A stretch of 64,000 nucleotides of DNA from JAJKIP01 sp037200685 (GCA_037200685.1 JBBCIG010000011.1:124001-188000), one strand, 5' to 3'; counted from the stretch's first letter, positions 55,575 through 64,000 are shown. Notes: generated by a model not told the origin, from the sequence alone. Numbers and translations are program-made.

Positions 55575-56720
55575 TTATCTCGTGGAGAATTTATAAACTG
55601 TTGTTTGATGATACGTTTCTCCCGGTTTTAAAATAGTTGATGGAAAAGACGGTTCATTTGGGCTATCAGGGAAATGCTGTGTCTCTAAACACAAAGCCCC
55701 GTGCTTGATGTATTTCACCCCATTCTTCGTATTCGTTAATGTGCCATCCAGGAAGTTACCAGTATAAAATTGTAAGCCGGGCTCTGTTGTCCATACGTCC
55801 ATTTCTCTTCCGCTGGTGGGGTCAAATAATTTAGCGACCAGTTCAAGGGAATTACCATTTTTATTCAGTATCCAGTTATGGTCATAACCTCCGTCTACTT
55901 TAGCAATGTCTTTGCCGATTAGTTTCGCTGTTGTAAAATCCATCGGGCCGCCGGCCACCGCATCCATTTTTCCAGTAGGAATTAATTTAGCATTGACCGG
56001 TGTGTATTTATCCGCCTTGATCATTATTTCATCGCCAAGTATAGTGGAATCTTTGCCAGCTGATAAATTGAAATAAGCATGATTTGTTAAGTTGACAGGT
56101 GTCGCTTTATCAGTAGTAGCCGAATATTCTATTTTTAAACCATTATCAGATGATAATGAATAAACAACTTCTATATTCAGGTTGCCTGGATATCCTTCTT
56201 CACCATCTTTACTCAGGTAAGTAAGTTTAAGACTGCTGTCGCCCGCTACCTTTTCGATATTCCAATATACTTTGTCATAGCCTTTATTACCTCCGTGCAG
56301 GCTATTGCCATTATCATTTCCAGCCAGTTTATAATCTTTTCCATCTAATGTAAATTTTCCATTGGCGATCCGGTTACCATAACGGCCGATCAATGCGCCG
56401 AAATAAGGAACGCCTTTTTGTAAATAACCATCCAATGATTCAAATCCTGTTATTACATCTCCCATTGCCCCGCTTTTATCAGGTGTAATGATTTTTGTAA
56501 GCGTCCCTCCATAATTAATAATGCTTACCTGCATACCATTAACGTTCGTCAATGTGTATTCTGTAACGGCCTTGCCTTCATAATTGCCAAAAGGCTTTTC
56601 TGTGATGGTTGGTTTTTTTTCCATTTCGTTATTTTCTGGTTTCGGTTCATCCTTACTGCTGTCGTTATTGCAAGCAACGCAAAAGAGGAGCAAAGATGCT
56701 GTGAGGAGTTGAAGTTTCAT
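55575..56720 (-). CDS. Lipoprotein aldose 1-epimerase (galactose mutarotase family)
   Basis: The 381-residue protein opens with a lipoprotein signal (MKLQLLTASLLLFCVAC, lipidated Cys17), followed by an acidic Lys/Glu/Asn linker of about 25 residues. The enzyme part is a GalM-type beta-sandwich: GGTLTKIITPDKSG, PYFGALIGRYGNRIANG with the conserved Arg, NSLHGGNKGYDKVYW with the catalytic-type His, TNHAYFNLSAG, and a final ETQHFPDSPNEPSFPS with the Glu. Bacteroidota AraM/GalM-like lipoproteins often lie in arabinose operons and convert the anomers of imported sugars in the periplasm. Arabinose as substrate is inferred from the neighbours. Confidence 0.88.
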   Translation of the reverse strand: MKLQLLTASLLLFCVACNNDSSKDEPKPENNEMEKKPTITEKPFGNYEGKAVTEYTLTNVNGMQVSIINYGGTLTKIITPDKSGAMGDVITGFESLDGYLQKGVPYFGALIGRYGNRIANGKFTLDGKDYKLAGNDNGNSLHGGNKGYDKVYWNIEKVAGDSSLKLTYLSKDGEEGYPGNLNIEVVYSLSSDNGLKIEYSATTDKATPVNLTNHAYFNLSAGKDSTILGDEIMIKADKYTPVNAKLIPTGKMDAVAGGPMDFTTAKLIGKDIAKVDGGYDHNWILNKNGNSLELVAKLFDPTSGREMDVWTTEPGLQFYTGNFLDGTLTNTKNGVKYIKHGALCLETQHFPDSPNEPSFPSTILKPGETYHQTTVYKFSTR

Positions 56721-56758
56721 GTATAGATGTTTGAGATTTTTAATGAAAAATTTATTTA

Positions 56759-57460
56759 TTATTGGCCATAATAGCTATCCGGCCCGTGTTTTCTTTCAAA
56801 ATGTTTTTTTATCAAGGCTTCTTTTAATCTCGGGGCATCGGGATTGATCTGTTCGGTGAGCCACGCCATGTGGGCGACCTGTTCCAGTACGGCGGCATTA
56901 TACACTGCTTTATCGCCATCTTTTCCCCAGGTAAAAGGCGCATGGTTGCCAACGATCATCATTTCTACTTCTTCGTAGTTCAATTTTTTTTCTTTAAAGC
57001 AATTGATGATCTGGAAGCCTGTTTCGTATTCATAGTTTCCTTTTATCATTTCATCGCTCATGGGAGGGGCGCAGGGTATGTCAACGGTATTGTGGTCCGC
57101 ATGTGTAGTGCCATAAATAGGAATGTCCCTCAATGATTGCGCCCATGATGTGGCATAGGTGGAATGTGTGTGAACGATAGCGCCGATCTTTTCCCAGTGG
57201 TTATATAATACCGCATGTGTTTTTGTATCGCTGGAAGGACGAAGCTTCCCATCAATAATATTTCCGTCGAAGTCAACAATCACCATTTTCTCCGGCAAAA
57301 GATCTTTATAAGGAACGCCACTTGGTTTAATGGCGAAAATTTTATTTTTTCTGTCTGCTACACTTACGTTGCCGAAAGTAAATAGCACCAGGTTTAATTC
57401 CGGTAGCTTCATGTTAGCTTCGTAACAAGCTTTTCTAATAGATGAATAATCTTTTGACAT
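56759..57460 (-). CDS. araD: L-ribulose-5-phosphate 4-epimerase
   Basis: The frame is open from 57514, but the first 18 codons fall in the dispersed repeat; I take the ATG ending at 57460, which begins MSKDYSSIRKACYEANMKLP and gives 233 residues, the normal AraD length. It belongs to the class II aldolase fold: LFTFGNVSVADRKN, KPSGVPYKDL, IVHTHSTYATSWAQSL with the zinc-binding histidines, and GTTHADHNTVDIPC. It interconverts L-ribulose-5-phosphate and D-xylulose-5-phosphate, the last step of the pathway. It lies between araB and the epimerase lipoprotein, and a repeat copy fills the gap before it. Confidence 0.93.
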   Translation of the reverse strand: MSKDYSSIRKACYEANMKLPELNLVLFTFGNVSVADRKNKIFAIKPSGVPYKDLLPEKMVIVDFDGNIIDGKLRPSSDTKTHAVLYNHWEKIGAIVHTHSTYATSWAQSLRDIPIYGTTHADHNTVDIPCAPPMSDEMIKGNYEYETGFQIINCFKEKKLNYEEVEMMIVGNHAPFTWGKDGDKAVYNAAVLEQVAHMAWLTEQINPDAPRLKEALIKKHFERKHGPDSYYGQ

Positions 57461-57471
57461 AAGTTTTTTCA

Positions 57472-57543
57472 ATATTGCTGAGTAGCGAACAGAACGATGA
57501 AGAGTGCGACGCAACAGGCGATGATAGTAGCAATGCAGCTCGT
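57472..57543. repeat. Palindromic intergenic repeat element, copy 6 (single arm)
   Basis: The sequence GCTGAGTAGCGAACAGAACG, then ATGAAGAGTGCGACGCAACA, then GGCGATGATAGTAGCAATGC matches copies 3 and 5. It lies in the short gap between araB and araD, inside what should be one transcript, so the message would carry it. Confidence 0.7.
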
Positions 57544-57552
57544 TACAAAATA

Positions 57553-59202
57553 TTAATTCTTCAAGGTTTGTTCTTCAATAAATTTACCCAACGTTCTATA
57601 TTTTTTATACCGACGAGTATAAATTACCGCTTTTTCTTTATTGGGAAAATATTCCGCATCAAAACCGCTGCCCATCGCTTCCATCGCCTCTTCTACTTTT
57701 GGATAAATGCCCGCAGCAGTTGCCGCAAACATCGCAGCACCCAGCGCACATGTCTGTTCGCTCTTATGAATTTTGATCGGCATGTTTATTATATCCGCCA
57801 TCATCTGCATGATGAAAGGGGATTTTTTCGCAACACCGCCAAGACCAATCAATCCTTTGACAGGAACTCCTTCTTCGATGAAACGATCAACAATTTCTTT
57901 GGCGCCAAAACAAGTAGCTTCCACCAATGCTCGAAATATCCGCGGCGCATCGCTGGCTAAATTCAAAGCTGCCAACGCACCTTTTAATGATTGATTGGCA
58001 TCAGGCGTGCGGCGGCCATTCATCCAGTCAATCGCTAATTCACTGTTTTCATCCAATGGTAACGCATCGGCGGCTTTGCTTAATTCGGGGATGATGCGGT
58101 CAATGATTTTATTTTTTTCTTCTTCATTGCTGATAAACTGCAACGGCCATGCCAGCATATTTTTAAACCATGCATAGATATCGCCGAATGCGGATTGCCC
58201 GGCTTCGAGGCCGCACATCGCGGGAATAACAGAACCATTCACCTGGCCGCAAATACCTTTTACCAATTTGCCTTTCATGTCCGCAACAGGCGCTACTAAA
58301 ATATCGCAGGTGGAAGTGCCCATCACTTTACTTAAATAATAAGGTTCGATCTGCCCGCCGACAGCACCCATGTGCGCATCAAATGCACCGACGGCTACGA
58401 TAACATTTGTTGATAGCCCCAATTTTTTCGCCCATTCATCGCTGAGGTTGCCAGCAGACTCATCAGAAGGATGTATATTATTATACAGGCGTTCTGTAAA
58501 ACCATCTAGCAGCGGATCCAATTTTTTGAAAAAATCATTGGGAGGGAAACCGTTAAACGCTTCGGACCATAAACCTTTATGACCGGCGGAACAAACACCA
58601 CGTTTTAATTCGGAAACTTTTTTGCCACCAGTTAATACAAAGGGTATCCAGTCGCAATGCTCTACCCACGAATAGATTTTGCTTCTTACTTTTTCGTCTT
58701 CCCGAAGTATGTGTAAAAGTTTCGCCCAAAACCATTCGCTGGAATAAATACCGCCAACGTATTGGAGATAATTGGTATCAAACTTTGTTGCATGTTCGTT
58801 TATTTGTTCCGCTTCTTTTACCGATGTATGATCTTTCCATAACACAAACATAGCGTTAGGATTTTCCGCAAACTCCGGCAACAAGGAAAGAGGAGTTCCG
58901 GATTCGTCCACTGCAATGGGAGTAGAGCCGGTCGTATCAACCCCGATGCCTTTTACCTGCGCCGCAATGTCGGGGCCTGTTTGTTTCAAACATTCTTTAA
59001 TGGTGTATTCTAATCCTTCAAGATAATCTTTTGGATGTTGCCTGAACTGGTTGGCGGCGGGATTGCAATATTTCCCGGCCTTCCAGCGGGGATAATAAAA
59101 AACGGAAGAAGCTATTTCTTCTCCTGTAGAAGTATTAGCAACAATGGAACGGACGGAATCTGTTCCATAATCAACTCCTATAACAAATGACTGTTGGCCC
59201 AT
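57553..59202 (-). CDS. araB: Ribulokinase
   Basis: A 549-residue FGGY-family kinase. It opens FVIGVDYGTDSVRSIVANTS, the AraB form of the phosphate-binding strand, then KGIGVDTTGSTPIAVDESGT, WKDHTSVKEAEQIN, WVEHCDWIPFVLTG and VAVGAFDAHMGAVGG, and ends with GLIGLGGVAKKSPFIMQMMA. It phosphorylates L-ribulose at O5 with ATP. It is the first structural gene after the Nudix regulator, with a 49-bp gap that holds a palindrome, the likely control point of the araBD-galM-araA operon. Confidence 0.95.
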   Translation of the reverse strand: MGQQSFVIGVDYGTDSVRSIVANTSTGEEIASSVFYYPRWKAGKYCNPAANQFRQHPKDYLEGLEYTIKECLKQTGPDIAAQVKGIGVDTTGSTPIAVDESGTPLSLLPEFAENPNAMFVLWKDHTSVKEAEQINEHATKFDTNYLQYVGGIYSSEWFWAKLLHILREDEKVRSKIYSWVEHCDWIPFVLTGGKKVSELKRGVCSAGHKGLWSEAFNGFPPNDFFKKLDPLLDGFTERLYNNIHPSDESAGNLSDEWAKKLGLSTNVIVAVGAFDAHMGAVGGQIEPYYLSKVMGTSTCDILVAPVADMKGKLVKGICGQVNGSVIPAMCGLEAGQSAFGDIYAWFKNMLAWPLQFISNEEEKNKIIDRIIPELSKAADALPLDENSELAIDWMNGRRTPDANQSLKGALAALNLASDAPRIFRALVEATCFGAKEIVDRFIEEGVPVKGLIGLGGVAKKSPFIMQMMADIINMPIKIHKSEQTCALGAAMFAATAAGIYPKVEEAMEAMGSGFDAEYFPNKEKAVIYTRRYKKYRTLGKFIEEQTLKN

Positions 59203-59212
59203 ACAGCAAGAT

Positions 59213-59237
59213 AATAATTGTCAAAGTAACACTTATT
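59213..59237 (-). promoter_or_regulatory. 25-bp imperfect palindrome upstream of araB, candidate AraR operator
   Basis: On the minus strand the sequence reads AATAAGTGT, seven spacer bases (TACTTTG), then ACAATTATT: arms of 9 bp with one mismatch (8 of 9 pairs). It lies 11 bp before the araB start and 14 bp after the end of the regulator gene. The position, size and symmetry fit a dimeric repressor site; that AraR binds it is inference. Confidence 0.5.
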
Positions 59238-59251
59238 TTATTTTCCGTTAA

Positions 59252-59959
59252 TTATTTATTTAAAATAACCGTACCCGGAATAATACTCAGGATTTCATGA
59301 AAATTCGCCTTGTATTTTCTTTTGTTTAATTTATAATAGAAAGCGCCTTTCTTCGAGTTGCCTTTTTCTTTGTCTTTTTGTCGTATCAATAGCTCTGTCG
59401 ACAGCAATTTTCTTATAAAATTTCTTTTATCAAAAGAAGTGTTGAAAATTTCCTGGTAAAGATTTAATAACTGCGGCAGGGTGAATTTATTGGGTAATAA
59501 TTCAAACAGGATCGGGTGAAAAATGGCTTTGTATTTTAATTTTTCCCTGGCCAGCAATACCATTTTATCATGATCAAAAACCAGTTTGGGAATTTTATTT
59601 AGCAGTACCCATTCCGGGTGATATTCATCCGTGAGTTGTTTTTCGTATTGATGAATATCTATTAAAGCAAAATAAGCGATGGAAACAGTTCGCTCGATAG
59701 GATCTCTTTTCGGTTCTGAAAAAACATTTAATTCTTCCAGGTAAACACCTTCCAGGCCGGTAAGGCTTTTCAGGATGCGGGTGGCGGCGGCTTCGGCGCT
59801 TTCATCGGGCTGAATAAAACCACCCATCAAACTCCACTTGCCTTTTTCCGGTTCAAATCCACGTTGTATCAATAATAATTTAATGGCTTGCCCGTCAAAT
59901 CCAAAGATGATGCAATCTACTGCAAGAAGTAAGCGTGTTTGTTTTTGGTATTTTGTCAT
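59252..59959 (-). CDS. araR: Nudix-family transcriptional regulator AraR
   Basis: A 235-residue protein with a Nudix domain (about residues 10-140) and a winged-helix part at the C-terminus (NFIRKLLSTELLIRQKDKEK, KGAFYYKLNKRKY). The Nudix box region reads GGFIQPDESAEAAATRILKS: the first Gly and Glu are present, but the R-E-x-x-E-E core is replaced (RILKSL), so catalysis is unlikely and the domain should serve as a sugar sensor. This is the architecture of the Nudix AraR described in Bacteroides thetaiotaomicron, a repressor of arabinose genes relieved by L-arabinose. It lies directly before araB on the same strand. Confidence 0.85.
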   Translation of the reverse strand: MTKYQKQTRLLLAVDCIIFGFDGQAIKLLLIQRGFEPEKGKWSLMGGFIQPDESAEAAATRILKSLTGLEGVYLEELNVFSEPKRDPIERTVSIAYFALIDIHQYEKQLTDEYHPEWVLLNKIPKLVFDHDKMVLLAREKLKYKAIFHPILFELLPNKFTLPQLLNLYQEIFNTSFDKRNFIRKLLSTELLIRQKDKEKGNSKKGAFYYKLNKRKYKANFHEILSIIPGTVILNK

Positions 59960-59983
59960 TGGTAACTTGTTCCGCTTGAAATA

Positions 59984-60772
59984 TTATTGACCGGGATCCG
60001 GCTTATTTTTTTCTGCTTCTTTTATTGCCAGGTATTCAGAAGGCGTCATTCCAAACTGCTTGGAAAAATTTCTTCCGAAATTTGTTTGCGACGCATAGCC
60101 CGCAATATTCGCCACTTCATATATTTTATAATTACCCTCTGCCAGCAGCTCAGCTGCTTTTTTTAAACGGGTGATATTTATTATTTCATTAGGCGAAAGA
60201 TCTGACAGCGATTTTATTTTCCTGTATAAAGTTGGTTTACTGATATTCATTTGTTTTGCCAGCTTCTCCACATCAAATTCCGCATCACCGAGATTTTCTG
60301 AAATGCATTCATTGATTTTTTCCAAAAATAACTCGTCGGCTTTAGAATAAGCTATACTTTTTATATGTACCAGCGGGGAACTTGCGAAATATTCTTTGAT
60401 CTTATTCCTGTTGGTGAGCAGGTTGGCGATCTGCACTTGTAAATATTCCGGCGAAAATGGTTTTTCGATATAGGCATCGGCGCCCATTTCCAGCCCTTCG
60501 ATCTTTGCCTGCAAAGTGTTTCTTGCAGTCAATAAGATTACAGGTATATGGCTGTATTCAAAACTTGTTTTAATGATCCCGCAAAGCTCAAATCCGTCCA
60601 TTACCGGCATCATCACATCGGCGATCACCAGTTGAATAGCATTTTCCGCCAGTACGTTCAATGCTTCCTGGCCATCGTGGGCTTTCAGAATGGTATATTT
60701 CTCATTCAGTTCATGCTCGAGAAACTCAAGTATCTCTTCATTATCATCCACTAATAATAAGAATGCTTTCAT
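59984..60772 (-). CDS. Response regulator with AraC-type DNA-binding domain
   Basis: A 262-residue protein. Residues 1-120 are a receiver domain with all key residues: Asp9 and Asp10, the phosphoacceptor Asp52 in LVIADVMMPVMDGFE, Thr82 and Lys104 in YIEKPFSP. Residues about 150-250 are an AraC-type double helix-turn-helix (VEKLAKQMNISKPTLYRKIK, YEVANIAGYASQTNFGRNFS, FGMTPSEYL). The two halves are just what forms the C-terminal third of Bacteroidota hybrid two-component systems (HTCS), but here they are a free protein. It follows the kinase gene by 8 bp and should be its partner. Confidence 0.92.
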   Translation of the reverse strand: MKAFLLLVDDNEEILEFLEHELNEKYTILKAHDGQEALNVLAENAIQLVIADVMMPVMDGFELCGIIKTSFEYSHIPVILLTARNTLQAKIEGLEMGADAYIEKPFSPEYLQVQIANLLTNRNKIKEYFASSPLVHIKSIAYSKADELFLEKINECISENLGDAEFDVEKLAKQMNISKPTLYRKIKSLSDLSPNEIINITRLKKAAELLAEGNYKIYEVANIAGYASQTNFGRNFSKQFGMTPSEYLAIKEAEKNKPDPGQ

Positions 60773-60780
60773 CTTATTGC

Positions 60781-63700
60781 TTATTCATTTGGTTGGTACA
60801 ATGGGAATTTTATAAAAAAAATATTCATGCTGTTTTCCGTTTCTTTCATGCCGATGATGCCATTTTGAAGTTGTGTCAATGACCGGGAAAGCGCCAACCC
60901 GATTCCTGTTCCTTTTTGTTTTTCTGTTTCTTTCAGGCGAAAAAAGGGCTCGAATATTTTCTCTTTCATTTCGTAAGGAATGAGATAACCATCATTTCTG
61001 ACTTCTAATGTAAATGTACTATCAGTCTTTTGCACGGGTAGCAACTCTAGTTCCACTTTGGCATTCGCATATTTAATGGCATTGCTTAAAAGATTGGTGA
61101 GTATCTTATTGAACGCTTCTGTATCAATATACGCATACTGTGAATAAGGTAATGTGCTCATAGTAAAAGTAAGGTCCTTCTGTTCGGCTACTGGTTTAAA
61201 ACTTAAATAAGCATCTTCTATCAGTTCGGTAATATCTGTTTTTGTCAGGTTTAAACTGAACCCTTTTATTTCTGTTTGACGAAAATCTAGTAATTGATTG
61301 GAAAGATCAACGAGGCGGATCGTGTTTTTTTCCATGATGCGCAAGCTGTCTTTTATCTCCGGCATATCACCCGCTTTTTTTATTACTTTTTCCAACGGCC
61401 CTTTTATTAGTGTCAACGGGGTTTTTATTTCATGCGCCACATTGGTAAAAAATTGAATTTTTGATTCATACAGTTCTTTTTCTTTTGCCAGTTCCAGCTG
61501 CTCTATCCTGCGCCTGTTTTTTTCTTTAGTGCGCCGGTGATAACTTCTTACAAAAAAAAGAATGATAACTATACAAGCTACTGCATACAAAGCATAAGCA
61601 GGCTTGCTTGTCCACCAAGGCGGGAGAATGGTGATGGCAATACTTGTTTCAGGACCTGGTTCGCTGCTGTTATTAATAACGGCCTTTACTTTAAAAACAT
61701 AATCTCCTGGTTTCAGTTGGGTGAAATAAACTTTTTGATTCGCAGAAAGAGAAACCCATTCTTCACTAAGGCCTTCCATTTTATACGCATAACTTGTCAT
61801 CTCAGGCGACGTGTAACTTAATGAGGCGAAGTCAATACTAAAAGTAGATTGACGGTATGTAAGCGTTAACTTATTGGTAGTAGTAATGGATTCTTTTAAC
61901 GGAGAAGCCTTTTTATCAATAAGTAATTCTTTGTTGTTTACCTGGAGCGCTGTGATATAAACAACAGGAACAAAATTAGAAGCGGATGATTCAGACGGCT
62001 GAAAGCTTATCATCCCTTTTACACTGCCGAAATACATTCTCCCTTTATCATCCTTAAATGCTGAATTGAAATTGAATTGGTTATTCAATAAGCCATTCGC
62101 TGTTGTATAAACGATAAAATGTTCTGCAGCGGGGTCAAAGCAACCCAAGCCCCTGGATGTGCTGATCCAAAGTTTTCTTTTTTCATCCTCAAGAATACTC
62201 AGTATAAAATTGCTCGGCAGTCCATTTTGCGTTGTATATCTTTTGAAATTATTCTCCTGTTTGTTCCATTTGCACAATCCATTTTCCGTAGCTATCCAAA
62301 TATTATCATAGCTATCTTCAAACAAGTTGTTTACCCTGTCGCTTGCAAGGCTTTTTTTATTTTTGCTGTCATAGCGAAAATTGCTTGTTTGTTGGGTAGC
62401 CGGACTGTAATAATGCACACCATTGCCATAGGTAGAAGCCCATACCGCTCCTCTTTTATCTTCTATAATACATGAGTACCAATTGTAAACAGGTAATCCG
62501 TCAAGCTGTGTAAAATTATCTGTACGACGGTTGTATTTATAAGCCCCGATAGTAGTGCCTACCATAATTTCTCCACTCTTTGATTGATACAGGCAATAAA
62601 TAAAATTACTTCTAAGCGAATTGCTATCGCTGCTTTTGGAATAATGGCGGATTACTTTACCGGTTTGGATATTCATTACATCCAGGCCATGTTCGAAGGT
62701 GCCGATCCATAACTCGTTGCCGGTAACCAGCAGCCCGTGAATGTTCGTATACGAAATGGCGTCTTTTTTCCCGGTGGGCAGGTAAGCTGTAAAAATTCCG
62801 GTTGCCGTATCCAGTTTGTTCAACCCTGCATCTTCAGTTCCTATCCATAAGTTTCCCGATTGGTCCTGGTGTATCTCCCGAACTACATTCCCGCTCAAAG
62901 AGTTTTTTCCTTTCTCAGGAAAATATTTGGTAAAAGAAAGTGGTTGTTTTGCATAATAATTGACGCCGCCGAAATAAGTGCCTGCCCAGATACCTCCTTC
63001 TTTGTCTTTGCAGAATGTATAGATAGCATTGTCAGAAATAGAATAAGGATTGTTGTATTCTTTGCGCAGGTTAATTACTTTACCTGTATTGGTATTATAA
63101 ATAAATATGCCCGACTCTGTTGCAATCCAGTATTCATCCTGCGTGACCTGGATAAAATTCCTGGCGAATATTTCTGTTTTATCTGCATTATAAGTAAGAA
63201 TATCCTTATAGGTATAGGTTTTCATGTCAAACAGTTTTACACCCTGGTTAGATGTGCCGATCAGCAGATCACCTGTACCTGTAGCATATAATCTTTCAAT
63301 CCAGTTCGAAACTGTTTTAGGCGAATGCTGGAACATATCAAATGTTTCAAATGAATCGGATGCTGGCAGATGCTTTTTTAAGAATCCGCCGGAGCTTGAA
63401 ACCCAAACTGAACTGTCGGGCAATGTACAGATGGAAGTTGCTTCAAAGTATGGAGGGATTTCAAATTGCTTTAAATGCTTTGTTGCTTCGTGGTAGCGGA
63501 AAAGATTAAAGTTGGAGATGAACCAAAGATTGCCCCGCAAATCAGCTTTTATATCCGATACCTGTTCGAAAAAAGGTGTATTTAATAAATTGAAACTTTC
63601 CGAAACGGCATCATATTTATAGAGGCCCTTATCAGTTCCTACCCATAAAATATCATGTGCATCGATATACAAGGAATGAATGAAATTGCTGCCAATGCTG

Positions 63701-63933
63701 TTTTCTTCGTCGGGGTTGTTGCGGAATATTTTGAAAGTATACCCATCAAACCTGTCCAGCCCGTCTTTTGTTCCCAACCACAAGAAACCATTTTTATCCT
63801 GTACGCTGCAAATGACTGCATTGTTTGACAAACCATTTTCGACCTGGTAATGGCGAAAATAGTACGATTGACAAAATGCAACCGATCCCAAAAAAAAGAT
63901 AGCGCCAAAAAGAAGTGATAGTTGTTTTTTCAA
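60781..63933 (-). CDS. SusR-like sensor histidine kinase with periplasmic propellers (HTCS without receiver and AraC domains)
   Basis: A 1050-residue protein with a signal or first membrane segment (to about residue 21), a large periplasmic part with repeated reg_prop motifs (GLSNNAVICSVQDKNGFLWL, DGLDRFDGYTFKIF, IYTFCKDKEGGIWAGTYFGG, IWIATENGLCKWNKQ), a Y_Y_Y domain (YAYKMEGLSEEWVSLSANQK) and a second membrane segment (AYALYAVACIVIILFFV). The cytoplasmic kinase has the phosphoacceptor His834 in FFTNVAHEIKTPLTLIKGP, an N box (ILTNLLSNAIKYA) and G box (GTGIGLALSRSL), and ends soon after. It should sense an oligosaccharide of the nearby locus. The stop is followed by the response regulator gene. 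Confidence 0.92.
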   Translation of the reverse strand: MKKQLSLLFGAIFFLGSVAFCQSYYFRHYQVENGLSNNAVICSVQDKNGFLWLGTKDGLDRFDGYTFKIFRNNPDEENSIGSNFIHSLYIDAHDILWVGTDKGLYKYDAVSESFNLLNTPFFEQVSDIKADLRGNLWFISNFNLFRYHEATKHLKQFEIPPYFEATSICTLPDSSVWVSSSGGFLKKHLPASDSFETFDMFQHSPKTVSNWIERLYATGTGDLLIGTSNQGVKLFDMKTYTYKDILTYNADKTEIFARNFIQVTQDEYWIATESGIFIYNTNTGKVINLRKEYNNPYSISDNAIYTFCKDKEGGIWAGTYFGGVNYYAKQPLSFTKYFPEKGKNSLSGNVVREIHQDQSGNLWIGTEDAGLNKLDTATGIFTAYLPTGKKDAISYTNIHGLLVTGNELWIGTFEHGLDVMNIQTGKVIRHYSKSSDSNSLRSNFIYCLYQSKSGEIMVGTTIGAYKYNRRTDNFTQLDGLPVYNWYSCIIEDKRGAVWASTYGNGVHYYSPATQQTSNFRYDSKNKKSLASDRVNNLFEDSYDNIWIATENGLCKWNKQENNFKRYTTQNGLPSNFILSILEDEKRKLWISTSRGLGCFDPAAEHFIVYTTANGLLNNQFNFNSAFKDDKGRMYFGSVKGMISFQPSESSASNFVPVVYITALQVNNKELLIDKKASPLKESITTTNKLTLTYRQSTFSIDFASLSYTSPEMTSYAYKMEGLSEEWVSLSANQKVYFTQLKPGDYVFKVKAVINNSSEPGPETSIAITILPPWWTSKPAYALYAVACIVIILFFVRSYHRRTKEKNRRRIEQLELAKEKELYESKIQFFTNVAHEIKTPLTLIKGPLEKVIKKAGDMPEIKDSLRIMEKNTIRLVDLSNQLLDFRQTEIKGFSLNLTKTDITELIEDAYLSFKPVAEQKDLTFTMSTLPYSQYAYIDTEAFNKILTNLLSNAIKYANAKVELELLPVQKTDSTFTLEVRNDGYLIPYEMKEKIFEPFFRLKETEKQKGTGIGLALSRSLTQLQNGIIGMKETENSMNIFFIKFPLYQPNE

Positions 63934-64000
63934 AGCAAAAGAATAGCTATAAAAATATAAATCTAATTAATCATGAAAAAAGAAAAGAAGATCGCATAAG
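63934..64000. other. Upstream region of the sensor kinase gene at the window edge
   Basis: These 67 bp precede the kinase start on the minus strand and are very AT-rich. A plus-strand ATG at 63973 runs into a stop after eight codons. Nothing else can be said. Confidence 0.4.

Noticed and set aside
57461..57514. An N-terminal extension of araD beginning at 57514
   Set aside because: The extra codons are translated repeat sequence; the ATG ending at 57460 gives the normal family N-terminus.
1..64000. Prophage, transposon, toxin-antitoxin or defence system
   Set aside because: No integrase, transposase, phage structural, restriction or toxin-like protein was found among the plausible coding regions.

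Overview
The window looks like a chromosomal segment from a member of the Bacteroidota, most likely family Chitinophagaceae. The reasons are a SusC/SusD pair, a SusR-like hybrid-type sensor kinase, a Nudix-family AraR regulator, an AT-rich sequence without clear Shine-Dalgarno sites, and a flexirubin-type aryl polyene pigment cluster with a tyrosine ammonia-lyase resembling the Flavobacterium johnsoniae enzyme. This assignment comes from reading the proteins; no database was searched.

Region 1 (1-17.8 kb) is part of a flexirubin/aryl-polyene cluster. It holds the tail of a methyltransferase, a phytoene-desaturase-like flavoprotein, a C45-type acyltransferase, AcpS, a CoA/AMP ligase, a halogenase-like flavoprotein, a DUF1702 protein, tyrosine ammonia-lyase, FabG, a ketosynthase, ACP, an LpxL-like acyltransferase and a hotdog dehydratase. 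A PlsC-type acyltransferase, a secreted alpha/beta hydrolase and an unrecognised secreted protein lie on the minus strand. The dialkylresorcinol genes (darA/darB) are not in the window. Together these genes would turn tyrosine into a coumaroyl starter, extend it on ACP to a polyene and decorate it.

Region 2 (17.8-29.1 kb) holds an AlkA-like DNA glycosylase, a BNR-4 propeller protein beside a DUF2264 protein (a candidate Rha-GlcA cap-removing pair), and a divergent GntR regulator followed by an L-rhamnose operon: rhaT, the aldolase-dehydrogenase fusion, rhaM, rhaI and rhaK. Every gene of this operon carries at least one single-base indel (nine in about 6 kb). The rest of the window shows only one more, in a fucose/arabinose-isomerase-like gene at 44.8 kb. 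This is either a locally poor assembly or a recently decayed pathway, and it is the most striking signal here.

Region 3 (29.4-54 kb) is a polysaccharide utilisation locus that looks directed at rhamnogalacturonan/pectin: SusC, SusD, two GH105 unsaturated uronyl hydrolases, two CE12 acetylesterases, a GH39-like enzyme, a GH106 rhamnosidase, a GH28 polygalacturonase, a large unassigned glycosidase-like protein, and a DUF1080-PA14 protein next to a haem-containing dehydrogenase-like protein. The rhamnose released would feed the operon in region 2.

Region 4 (54-64 kb), all on the minus strand, is an L-arabinose module: a sensor kinase and a separate AraC-type response regulator (a split hybrid two-component system), the Nudix regulator AraR, then araB, araD, a lipoprotein aldose epimerase and araA. 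A palindrome directly before araB is a candidate AraR operator.

Between 21 and 57.5 kb a family of palindromic intergenic repeats occurs at six places, always between genes. No tRNA, rRNA, CRISPR array, transposase or phage gene was seen.
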